Shown here in pieces: positions 7,086 to 13,876 of a stretch of 13,961 bases of DNA. The stretch covers positions 1 through 13,961 of the forward strand of contig CBDUST010000095.1 in the NCBI GenBank assembly GCA_965369945.1. The letters run 5' to 3'. The position numbers and the translations under genes are program-made. The notes under the pieces were generated by a model. That model saw only the letters and a program-made list of their open reading frames with translations, was not told where the DNA came from and searched no databases. The stretch comes from JADFNO01 sp965369945 (GTDB taxonomy: Bacteria; Planctomycetota; Phycisphaerae; Phycisphaerales; SM1A02). The first letter of the stretch is position 1; the number at the start of each line of letters is the position of its first letter.

Positions 7086-7538
7086 CTATTCAGTGGTGAC
7101 CGTCTGCGCTTGACGATCCAGCGCGGCATTGAGCGTATGCCAAACGAGGGTTGCTCACTTCACGCGGGCCGGAAAACGCCGAACACCGCCCAACGCTTCA
7201 AGTTTCCCTAGCGCCGGACCATTGTCACTCACCACCGATTCGCCCATCACAAGTCGGCGAAAGTTCTCGAACAGTGCCTTCGCCTCGGAGATACTCTTGC
7301 CCTTGATGCTCTGGGTCATCAGTGATGCGGCTGCGGTCGAGATCGCGCAGCCGGAGCCTTCAAAGGCCACGTCCGAAACCACATCATCGTCGATCGTCAC
7401 ATACACCGTGACTCGATCGCCACACAACGGGTTGTATCCGTTGGCCTCGCCGTCGGCGTTCTCGATCCGTCGGAAGTTGCGCGGAGAACGGTTGTGGTCG
7501 AGAATAAGTTCCTGGTACAGATCCTGAAGCTCATTCAT
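7086..7538 (-). CDS. sufU: SufU zinc-dependent sulfurtransferase with in-frame TGA at the fourth zinc ligand (candidate selenoprotein)
   Basis: ATG at 7538 overlaps the sufS stop (ATGA). The first 127 residues are ordinary SufU: MNELQDLYQELILDHNRSPRN, NPLCGDR (Cys39, Asp41), GSGCAIS (Cys64), SLMTQSIKGK, LGGVRRFPARVK. A TGA (7157-7155) then stands exactly where B. subtilis SufU has Cys128 in FPARIKCATLSW. The frame continues with ATLVWHTLNAALD and ends at TAG (7088-7086), 150 residues with the TGA decoded, against about 147 in B. subtilis. In that protein Cys41, Asp43, Cys66 and Cys128 bind zinc, and Cys41 takes sulfur from SufS. Stopping at TGA (end 7155) would give a 127-residue protein lacking a zinc ligand and the C-terminal helix. 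Explanations: selenocysteine insertion, a nonsense mutation, or a TGC/TGT base error. TGA is a normal stop for rrf2, sufD and sufS here, so general recoding is excluded. Confidence 0.85.
7106..7141 (-). promoter_or_regulatory. Two adjacent hairpins downstream of the sufU TGA, bacterial SECIS-like
   Basis: Minus-strand RNA can form GGCAU (7141-7137) / AUGCC (7129-7125) with loop ACGCUCA, directly followed by GCGCU (7124-7120) / AGCGC (7110-7106) with loop GGAUCGUCA. The second loop starts with GG, and 35 nt separate it from the UGA. Bacterial SECIS elements, as I know the consensus, have an apical loop about 16-37 nt after UGA with a G in its first two positions. Stems of 5 bp are short and could occur by chance in this GC-rich coding tail. 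Confidence 0.35.
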
Positions 7539-8812
7539 TGGCCGAACACTTCAAGTGCCTTGTGGATGCCCGCCGCCAGCGCGTCGATGTCTTCGGTCGT
7601 ATTGTAGAGCGCCAGGGAGGCCCGGGCCGTGGCCGAAAGACCGTATCGCTCCATCACCGGCTGGGCGCAATGGTGCCCGGTCCGCACGGCGATGCCGTCC
7701 TGATCAAGGATCGTTCCCACATCGTGAGGATGAATGTCGCCCACGAGAAACGAAAGGACCGCAGCTTTGCGTTTGGCCGTCCCGATCAATTGAACTTGCG
7801 GTATCGCCGCGAGGGCAGCCGTCGCATACTTCAACAGGTCGTCTTCGAGCGCCCCGATCGCCTCCATGCCGATCTGTTGGAGATACTCGACCGCGGCGCC
7901 CAGCCCGATCGCCCCGGCGATATTGGGCGTGCCCGCCTCGAATTTGTGCGGCACGGCGTTGTAGACCGTCTTTTCGAAACTCACCGACAGGATCATCTCG
8001 CCCCCGCCTTGATATGGCGGCATCGTTTCGAGCAAGTCATGTCTGCCGAACAGCGCGCCAATCCCCACCGGGCCGAACATCTTGTGACCGGTCAGGGCGA
8101 AAAAGTCGCAACCGATCGCTTGAACGTCGATGGCCAAGTGCGGCGCAGCTTGAGCACCGTCGATGAGTACGATCGCGCCGCAGCGATGTGCCGCCTCAGT
8201 GATTTCCCGAACCGGGTTGATCGTCCCTAGCGCATTGGAGATATACGTCATCGCGACGATTCTTGTGCGCGGATTCAACAGGTCTTCGTATTGCTCAAAC
8301 TCTAGTTCGCCGGCATCATTGATCGGCGCAACACGAAGTCGAGCGCCGGTCTGTTCGCACAGCAACTGCCACGGCACGATATTGGAGTGATGCTCCATGG
8401 TGGAGATCACGATCTCGTCGCCGCCCGTCAGCGTGGATCGCCCGTAGGCCTGTGCGACCAAATTGATTGCTTCCGTTGCGCTGCGTACGAAGATTATTTC
8501 CTCGGGTCTGGAAGCGTTGATGAACCGCTGCACCTTACCGCGGGCCTGTTCATACGCCTGCGTCGCTTGCACGCTGAGTGTGTGAACGCCACGATGGATG
8601 TTGGCGTTGGTTTGCTCGTAGTAGTCTCGGACCGTGTCGATAACAGACTGTGGCTTTTGGGAAGTCGCCGCGTTATCGAGGTATACCAACGGCTTGCCGT
8701 TGACTTTCCGCTGGAGGATCGGAAAGTCGCTGCGAACTTGCTGTACGTCAAACATCGGCCCGCCGTTCGTTGAGCCTTCCGCCACAGCAGCATGCGCGGC
8801 GCTCGTTGTCAT
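7535..8812 (-). CDS. sufS: SufS group II cysteine desulfurase (selenocysteine lyase family)
   Basis: 425 residues, fold-type I PLP enzyme that removes sulfur from L-cysteine, giving alanine and an enzyme persulfide. Visible: VYLDNAATSQKP near the N-terminus, EHHSN (140-144) with the His that stacks on PLP, IDGAQ (217-221), the PLP lysine K244 in LTGHKMFGP, HKFEAGTPN, and catalytic Cys382 in RTGHHCAQP, the group II form. The start ATG overlaps the sufD stop as ATGA and has AGGGA upstream, so I keep it; Met20 (MFDVQQVRSDFPIL) is where many homologues start, so about 19 residues may be extra. The 3' end overlaps sufU by ATGA, implying translational coupling with the acceptor protein. All key residues are intact. 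Enzymes of this family can also act on selenocysteine, notable next to the sufU TGA. Confidence 0.97.
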   Translation of the reverse strand: MTTSAAHAAVAEGSTNGGPMFDVQQVRSDFPILQRKVNGKPLVYLDNAATSQKPQSVIDTVRDYYEQTNANIHRGVHTLSVQATQAYEQARGKVQRFINASRPEEIIFVRSATEAINLVAQAYGRSTLTGGDEIVISTMEHHSNIVPWQLLCEQTGARLRVAPINDAGELEFEQYEDLLNPRTRIVAMTYISNALGTINPVREITEAAHRCGAIVLIDGAQAAPHLAIDVQAIGCDFFALTGHKMFGPVGIGALFGRHDLLETMPPYQGGGEMILSVSFEKTVYNAVPHKFEAGTPNIAGAIGLGAAVEYLQQIGMEAIGALEDDLLKYATAALAAIPQVQLIGTAKRKAAVLSFLVGDIHPHDVGTILDQDGIAVRTGHHCAQPVMERYGLSATARASLALYNTTEDIDALAAGIHKALEVFGQ

Positions 8813-10152
8813 GAGAATCCCTGCAACTGTTCACCCTGAGGCAATCGCTCCAGGAGAATCTGCTGAACCTGTGCGCGAACCGGCTGCGGTTTGATTTTCT
8901 CAAGACTCTCGTTGGCAAACGCGAAGACGAGCAAACTCCGCGCGGCCTCGGCCCCGATACCTCGGGCCCGCAGGTAGAACAGCGCATCTTCATCAAGCTG
9001 GCCGATCGTCGCGCCGTGCGTGCATTTGACGTCATCAGCCAGGATCTCCAGTTGGGGCTTCGTGTCCACGCTCGCACTATCTGAAAGCAGCAGATTCATG
9101 TTCGTCTGCTTGGCATCGGTCTTCTGGGCGTCCTTGTAGACGATGATCCGCCCGGTGAAAACACCGCGCGCGCTGTCATCAAGAATTCCCTTGAAATGCT
9201 CGCGACTATCGCCGTGCGGCTGACGGTGTTCCACACGCAAATGATTATCCACGTGTTGGGTGCCGGCTGGAACATAAAGCCCGTTGAGTGTGCAATCGCA
9301 CCCCTCACCATCGAGCACAGCATTGATGTTGTTGCGGGCGATCTCAGAGCCGATCGAGATTGTGTGGGACGACACGGTGCTGGAGCGCCGCTGATACAGC
9401 TGTGTCGTACCTACGTGATATGCCTGGGTCGATTCACGCTGAACCTTGTAATGATCGACAAAGGCTCCTTCGCCAACGGAGATTTCCGTAACCGCATTGG
9501 TGAAGTACACGCCCTCGCCGAGTCCAACATAACTTTCGACAACCGTAAGCTGGCTCGCTTCCTGAGCAACGATCAGACTGCGCGGATGGGCAACGATCGG
9601 CTCCACACCCGGCGTCATGATGAACAAGAGATGGATCGGCTGCTCCACAACGACGCCCTTGGCGATGTGCACATACGCGCCGTCTTCCATGAGCGCTGTG
9701 TTGAGCGCGGCAAAGGCATGGTTCTCGAACGAAGCGTAGCGGGCCAAATGCGCCTCGATCGACGATGGATTCTCGCGCAACGTCTCCGCCAAGCTCGCAA
9801 TCTGCACACCCTCGGGTAAGTCATGGGTCGATGAGATATCTCCGGCAAAGACACCGTTGACAAAGACAAGCCGATGGAATTGCGATTTCGGGAACGTTTC
9901 AGCGGCAATCGCCCGTTCGTCCACATCAACACCGCACTCAACCACGGATCGAAACGCGGTCTTAGCGATTCGCGAAACGTTGGTGTATCGCCAATCTTCG
10001 TGGCGAAGTGTCGGGAAGCCCAACTCGGCAAACCGGGCCATCGCTTTGGTTCGCAACGTAACCATCGCCGCCCCACCGGCTGGATTCGATTCGGCTTCCA
10101 GGGCCGCGAATGCCGACCGATAGATGTCCTGTTCTTGCACGAGCTCAACCAT
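8809..10152 (-). CDS. sufD: SufD, subunit of the SufBC2D Fe-S scaffold
   Basis: 447 residues, close to the usual 420-450. The N-terminal part carries FPTLRHEDWRYTNVS, typical of SufD; the C-terminal beta-helix core includes CTHGATIGQLDEDALFYLRARGI, whose His379 corresponds by motif to E. coli SufD His360 at the SufB-SufD interface where the cluster is built. SufD is the SufB paralogue and forms SufBC2D with sufB and sufC, both in this operon, in the cytosol. ATG at 10152 lies 18 bp after the sufC stop with AGGGATGG a little far upstream; the 3' end overlaps sufS by ATGA. No lesions are seen. Confidence 0.96.
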   Translation of the reverse strand: MVELVQEQDIYRSAFAALEAESNPAGGAAMVTLRTKAMARFAELGFPTLRHEDWRYTNVSRIAKTAFRSVVECGVDVDERAIAAETFPKSQFHRLVFVNGVFAGDISSTHDLPEGVQIASLAETLRENPSSIEAHLARYASFENHAFAALNTALMEDGAYVHIAKGVVVEQPIHLLFIMTPGVEPIVAHPRSLIVAQEASQLTVVESYVGLGEGVYFTNAVTEISVGEGAFVDHYKVQRESTQAYHVGTTQLYQRRSSTVSSHTISIGSEIARNNINAVLDGEGCDCTLNGLYVPAGTQHVDNHLRVEHRQPHGDSREHFKGILDDSARGVFTGRIIVYKDAQKTDAKQTNMNLLLSDSASVDTKPQLEILADDVKCTHGATIGQLDEDALFYLRARGIGAEAARSLLVFAFANESLEKIKPQPVRAQVQQILLERLPQGEQLQGFS

Positions 10153-10170
10153 GAAATTGAACGTCCATCC

Positions 10171-10938
10171 CTAAGAAGCCGCCGCGGCGGGCCTGATCGA
10201 CTGATCCGCCCAAGCGTACCCTCTCTCCTCGAGTTCCATTGCCAACTCTTTGCCTCCGGTTTTGACGATTCGGCCGTCAACCAGGACGTGGACGAAATCA
10301 GGCACGATGTAATTCAGCAGACGTTGGTAGTGGGTAATAAGTAAGAACGCACGATCCGGGCTGCGCATCGAGTTCACGCCGTCGGCAACGATCTTCAGCG
10401 CGTCGATATCCAATCCCGAGTCGGTCTCATCAAGGATAGCCAGCTTTGGATCAAGCGCCGCCATCTGGAACACTTCGCCGCGTTTTTTCTCGCCGCCGGA
10501 GAACCCTTCGTTGACGGAACGCTTCAGCAGTTGCTCGTCCATATCGACGATCCTCATCTTCTCTTTCACAAAGCCGAGGAAGTCGGCGGCGTCCAGCTCC
10601 TCCTCACCGCGATGCTTGCGGATCGCATTCACCGCCGCACGGAGGAAGTAGGCCGTACCTACGCCGGGGATCTCCACCGGGTATTGGAACGCCAGGAACA
10701 CACCGGCGCAGGCGCGTTCGTCGGGCGCCAACTCCAGGAGATCGCGCCCTTCATAGAACACTTCGCCTTCAGTCACCTCGTAGGTATCGCGCCCGGCCAG
10801 CACTTGCGCCAGCGTGCTCTTGCCCGAGCCATTGGGACCCATCATCGAATGCACCTCGCCGGCGTTGATGGTGAGGGTAAGGCCCTTGAGGATCTCGTGA
10901 CCTTGGACGTTTACATGAAGGTTTCTGATCTGGAGCAT
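10171..10938 (-). CDS. sufC: SufC, ABC-type ATPase of the SUF Fe-S assembly complex
   Basis: 255 residues from ATG 10938 (MLQIRNLHVNVQGHEILKGL), where SufC proteins normally begin. An upstream in-frame GTG at 10989 would add 17 residues without homology and lies inside a hairpin, so I reject it. Motifs in this numbering: Walker A GPNGSGKST (34-42), Q-loop AFQYP, ABC signature FSGGEKKR (146-153), Walker B LAILDETD (166-173) with SGLD, and the switch His203 in LITHYQR. The ETDSGLDIDAL sequence is typical of SufC among ABC ATPases. It drives ATP-dependent structural changes of SufB-SufD during cluster assembly. The gap to sufB is 82 bp, the widest in the operon before sufU. Confidence 0.96.
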   Translation of the reverse strand: MLQIRNLHVNVQGHEILKGLTLTINAGEVHSMMGPNGSGKSTLAQVLAGRDTYEVTEGEVFYEGRDLLELAPDERACAGVFLAFQYPVEIPGVGTAYFLRAAVNAIRKHRGEEELDAADFLGFVKEKMRIVDMDEQLLKRSVNEGFSGGEKKRGEVFQMAALDPKLAILDETDSGLDIDALKIVADGVNSMRSPDRAFLLITHYQRLLNYIVPDFVHVLVDGRIVKTGGKELAMELEERGYAWADQSIRPAAAAS

Positions 10939-10971
10939 GTGAATCGAACTACGCCTTTCTGTTTTCTCACC

Positions 10972-10991
10972 CCGTGGATATTCATCCACGG
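10972..10991 (-). promoter_or_regulatory. Perfect hairpin between sufB and sufC
   Basis: CCGTGGAT-GAAT-ATCCACGG is a perfect 8-bp stem with a 4-nt loop, 29 bp after the sufB stop and 33 bp before the sufC ATG. No U-run follows, so full termination is unlikely. It may protect the upstream mRNA end, mark a processing site, or tune the ratio of SufB to SufC (inference). Confidence 0.5.
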
Positions 10992-11020
10992 CTAGGGAAG
11001 ATACTGCACCACGTTGCGAA

Positions 11021-12499
11021 TCAGCCGACGCTGCCCTCTAAGCTCACTTCCAGAAGTTTCTGCGCTTCCACCGCGAATTCCATCGGGAGCTCTCGGAACA
11101 CTTCCTTGCAGAAGCCATTGACGATCATGGAGACCGCGTCCTCGGTCGAGATCCCGCGCTGATTGCAGTAAAAGAGCTGATCCTCACCGATCTTGGAGGT
11201 CGTCGCTTCGTGCTCCATCTGCGCGGTGCTGTTCTTGACCTCGATGTATGGGAACGTGTGGGCGCCGCACTTGTCGCCAATCAGCATCGAATCGCACTGG
11301 GTGTAGTTTCGCGCCCCGTGCGCACTCTTGGTGATCTTGATCAACCCCCGGTAGGTATTTTGCCCGAACCCAGCGGAGATCCCCTTTGACACCACGTTGC
11401 TTCGGGTGTTCTTGCCGATGTGGATCATCTTGGTGCCGGTATCCGCCTGCTGATGATTGTTGGTCATCGCAACGGAATAGAATTCACCAACGGAATCGTC
11501 TCCGATGAGAATGCAACTGGGATATTTCCAGGTGATCGCCGAGCCGGTCTCAACCTGCGTCCAGGAAATATGCGAGTTTCTCCCGAGGCACTTTCCTCGC
11601 TTGGTCACAAAGTTGTAGATGCCGCCCTTGCCGTCTTTATCGCCGGGATACCAATTCTGGATGGTGGAGTATTTGATCGTTGCATCGTCGAGCGCCACAA
11701 GCTCAACCACGGCCGCGTGAAGTTGGTGCTCGTCCCGCATGGGAGCCGTGCATCCCTCGAGATAACTGACTTTGCTGCCCTCTTCCGCCACGATCAGCGT
11801 TCGCTCAAACTGCCCGGTCGAGATCGCGTTGATCCGGAAGTAGGTCGAGAGATCCATCGGGCACTGAACGCCCTTGGGGATATAGACGAACGAGCCGTCG
11901 CTGAAGACTGCCGAGTTCAACGCCGCGAAGAAGTTGTCGTTATGCGGGACGACGGATCCGAGGTATTGCTGCACCAGTTCCGGATGCTCATGCACCGCCT
12001 CGGAGAATGGGCAGAAGATGATGCCGAGTTCGCCGAGCTTCTCCTTGAAGGTGGTCGCGACCGAAACGCTATCGAATACGGCATCGACCGCGACGCCCGC
12101 CAGGATCGCACGCTCTTGCAGCGGGATGCCCAGCTTTTCGTATGTCTCCAACAGTTTCGGATCAACATCGTCGAGGCTTTGGGGGCGATCCTTGTCTTGT
12201 ATGGGAGCCGAGTAGTAGACGATGTTTTGATAATCGATCGGCGCATAGTGGACATTGTGCCACGTCGGCTCGGTCATCGTAAGCCAGTGGCGGTAGGCCT
12301 TGAGCCTCCACTGGAGCAACCAATCCGGCTCGTTCTTCTTGGCGGAGATCAGACGAACAACATCCTCGCTCAATCCAGGCGGCAGGCTGTCCGCCTCGAT
12401 GTCGGTGGAAAACCCGTACTTATACTCCTGGCTTTGCCAACGATCGAGCGTGGCGTCCGTCGCACTGGACGTCGAAGATTGTGGTGCTGCTTGATCGAT
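11021..12499 (-). CDS. sufB: SufB, core scaffold subunit of SufBC2D, with apparent ATC initiation codon
   Basis: 492 residues if started at ATC 12499 (E. coli SufB 495). The conserved N-terminal block QEYKYGFSTDIEADSLPPGLSEDVVRL requires a start upstream of the first TTG (12373), and there is no ATG, GTG or TTG between the in-frame TAG about 8 codons upstream and that TTG. Just before ATC stands GGGAGTGAGG with a 5-base spacer, an excellent ribosome binding site, 29 bp after the rrf2-type gene's stop. Core motifs: NYTQCDSMLIGDKCGAHTF with Cys402 (E. coli Cys405) and EHEATTSKIGEDQLFYCNQRGIS with His430 and Glu431 (E. coli His433, Glu434), the cluster-building residues. With SufC and SufD it assembles Fe-S clusters using sulfur from SufS/SufU. 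The start may be a true rare AUC codon, or a mutated or misread ATG. Confidence 0.93.
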   Translation of the reverse strand: MDQAAPQSSTSSATDATLDRWQSQEYKYGFSTDIEADSLPPGLSEDVVRLISAKKNEPDWLLQWRLKAYRHWLTMTEPTWHNVHYAPIDYQNIVYYSAPIQDKDRPQSLDDVDPKLLETYEKLGIPLQERAILAGVAVDAVFDSVSVATTFKEKLGELGIIFCPFSEAVHEHPELVQQYLGSVVPHNDNFFAALNSAVFSDGSFVYIPKGVQCPMDLSTYFRINAISTGQFERTLIVAEEGSKVSYLEGCTAPMRDEHQLHAAVVELVALDDATIKYSTIQNWYPGDKDGKGGIYNFVTKRGKCLGRNSHISWTQVETGSAITWKYPSCILIGDDSVGEFYSVAMTNNHQQADTGTKMIHIGKNTRSNVVSKGISAGFGQNTYRGLIKITKSAHGARNYTQCDSMLIGDKCGAHTFPYIEVKNSTAQMEHEATTSKIGEDQLFYCNQRGISTEDAVSMIVNGFCKEVFRELPMEFAVEAQKLLEVSLEGSVG

Positions 12500-12528
12500 G
12501 TTAGCCTCACTCCCAAACTACGAAAACT

Positions 12529-13062
12529 TCACGACGGATCATCAGCGGGCAACTGCTCGGCCAAGCGCGGATAGGGCTGAGGTTCAGCCAAGGTCGCCAA
12601 GCGTGGCAGTGTAGCACTGGAATCAGACGCCTCCGCGGCGCAGCCCGTCTCTTCGGCAAGTTGGGTCAACGTCACCTCGTCGAGAAACTGCATGAGGCTC
12701 GCATGCACTTTGCGCATGTTGCTACGGATCAGACAGCTCTCCTCCAACCGACATTCGCCTTCCTCACTACCTTCCGGCACCGAACAGCACCGCGCCAAGC
12801 GCACCGGGCCCTCAATCGTTTCCAGTAGCTGGGCCAGCGTGATCTGGTCCGGCGACCTGGCCAATTGGTAACCGCCTCGCGTGCCGCGCGTGGATTTCAG
12901 CAGCCCGCGACTGGTGAGTTGCTTGAGTATGTTCCGAAGCACCGGCAGGGGCAATCTCAGCCGCTCGGCCAAGCTGCGAGCACTCGCGCTGGCTGGCGTT
13001 TGGCGTGCCAAACTGGCCAGAGCCAGTAATGCGTAGTCGGTTTTCCTGGTGAGCAACAGCAT
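12529..13062 (-). CDS. Rrf2-family (IscR/SufR-like) regulator of the SUF operon
   Basis: 177 residues from ATG 13062, which has GGTGGA about 6 bases upstream; a TTG one codon earlier is a poorer choice. The N-terminal winged helix matches Rrf2 proteins: LLTRKTDYALLALASLA, SAERL-type helix, LKQLTSRGLLKSTRGTRGGYQLAR (about 47-69). Cysteines sit at 92, 93, 104 and 110 (ARCCSVPEG, GECRLEESCLIR); the last two have the same spacing as IscR Cys98-Cys104, so binding of a [2Fe-2S] cluster is likely. The C-terminal 40 residues are polar and probably disordered. It is the first gene of the operon, the arrangement known for IscR/SufR-type autoregulators that sense Fe-S supply. I leave the symbol open because the sequence does not separate IscR from SufR function. 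Confidence 0.92.
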   Translation of the reverse strand: MLLLTRKTDYALLALASLARQTPASASARSLAERLRLPLPVLRNILKQLTSRGLLKSTRGTRGGYQLARSPDQITLAQLLETIEGPVRLARCCSVPEGSEEGECRLEESCLIRSNMRKVHASLMQFLDEVTLTQLAEETGCAAEASDSSATLPRLATLAEPQPYPRLAEQLPADDPS

Positions 13063-13126
13063 CAAGCGTCCACCATGGCTGGCTACAGTCAGCCCGATGC
13101 AACGAGCACCGGTTCAGACTCCTATC

Positions 13127-13155
13127 TTTATAGTACTGATCCCGTGCTATATCAA
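13127..13155 (-). promoter_or_regulatory. Sigma70-like promoter of the rrf2-sufBCDSUT operon
   Basis: On the minus strand TTGATA (13150-13155) and TATAAA (13127-13132) are separated by exactly 17 bp; each matches 5 of 6 consensus positions. This gives a leader of about 58 nt before the regulator's ATG. Around the -10 there is a short symmetric CTAT-CTTT-ATAG (13122-13133) and AGTACT (13132-13137), possible parts of an Rrf2 site, but no clear full operator is seen. Confidence 0.7.
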
Positions 13156-13249
13156 GCCGATGGCATGGATTGTCTGCGGAAATCGCCCCACAGTGGGTCT
13201 ATGCCTGCCGGAAAACCCCTCCCTGGCGTACGAGATTCCTCCAGCCCAG

Positions 13250-13798
13250 CTATCCCCAGTTGGCCAGCAGCAGGAGTATATCAGCGGCTCCAACAACGCA
13301 GTCCCCGCTGAGATCGGCCGGGCAATCCTCGCAATCGGCGCACGGCCCCCAGGCGCCAAACAGCCTGAGAATATCCGCTGCACCGACCTCGCACTCGCCG
13401 TTGGTCAGTAACGGCTCCCCGATCTGCTTCCTGTTCGCATTGAAGAATCGCATCTCGCCGGAGCTGCCTTCAACGTTGGCGAAGAACACGCCAAGAGCAA
13501 TTATATCTCCCGTCAGCGAGATCGAGGCTCGGGCACCCTCATTCACGCGATAGGAAAAGTCGCCGGAGTTATAGCAGAACGGTAGGAAGTCAATGACGCA
13601 CCCGACTCCACCGGCGAACATCGCGCCGCATTCCTCACCGACATTCGGGTACGACGCGTCGAATTCGATAACACACGCCGGAAGCGGGCATCCATCACCG
13701 GCATAGGCGATCGTACTGCATGCGCCAGCGCCAATCAGGCACCTCACCAGTGTCGTCACCATCGCTGGTTGGGCTGTGCATTGGCTATCTTGCTTCAT
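13250..13798 (-). CDS. Small exported protein with C-terminal dockerin-like repeat pair
   Basis: 182 residues. The N-terminus looks like a signal peptide (hydrophobic VRCLIGAGACSTIAYA, cleavage around residue 33), then a Cys-rich region of about 100 residues without a known domain (CPLPACVIEFDASYPN, CGAMFAGGVGCVIDF). The last 50 residues are two EF-hand/dockerin-like repeats: GECEVGAADILRLFGAWGPC and GDCVVGAADILLLLANWG, joined by a CPADLSGDC linker, ending at the final Gly. Such WG-ended tandem repeats are characteristic of many secreted Phycisphaerae proteins, where they may mediate calcium-dependent binding or anchoring; the role is not settled. It is transcribed in the same direction as the SUF operon but ends about 95 bp before that operon's promoter, so it is probably a separate unit. 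Confidence 0.78.
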   Translation of the reverse strand: MKQDSQCTAQPAMVTTLVRCLIGAGACSTIAYAGDGCPLPACVIEFDASYPNVGEECGAMFAGGVGCVIDFLPFCYNSGDFSYRVNEGARASISLTGDIIALGVFFANVEGSSGEMRFFNANRKQIGEPLLTNGECEVGAADILRLFGAWGPCADCEDCPADLSGDCVVGAADILLLLANWG

Positions 13799-13830
13799 TC
13801 CGATTCTTCTTTTTTCGCCGCTCCAAAAAG

Positions 13831-13860
13831 ATCATAAGGTCGTCGAATATTCCCCTGCAA
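13831..13860 (-). promoter_or_regulatory. Possible promoter of the dockerin-repeat protein gene
   Basis: A good -10 TATGAT (13831-13836, minus strand) with a poor -35 TTGCAG (13855-13860) at 18-bp spacing lies about 33 bp before the gene. The -35 matches only 3 of 6, so this is tentative. Confidence 0.3.
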
Positions 13861-13876
13861 TGCACAGGAGCGTTCT

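Noticed and set aside
7155..7538. sufU as a simple 127-residue protein ending at TGA
   Set aside because: It would lack the fourth zinc ligand and the conserved ATLxW helix, which are present in frame just beyond the TGA. It remains possible if the TGA is a genuine nonsense mutation.
7538..8230. Plus-strand open frames over sufS
   Set aside because: Antisense to SufS with all its catalytic residues; compositionally Arg/His-rich.
10939..10989. Upstream GTG start of sufC
   Set aside because: The 17 added residues are not SufC-like and the codon lies in the sufB-sufC hairpin.
11420..12574. 384-codon plus-strand open frame over sufB
   Set aside because: Antisense shadow of a highly conserved gene, no ribosome binding site or domain.
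13049..13411. Plus-strand open frame over the SUF promoter
   Set aside because: It overlaps the promoter and the antisense of the dockerin-repeat gene; no supporting motif.
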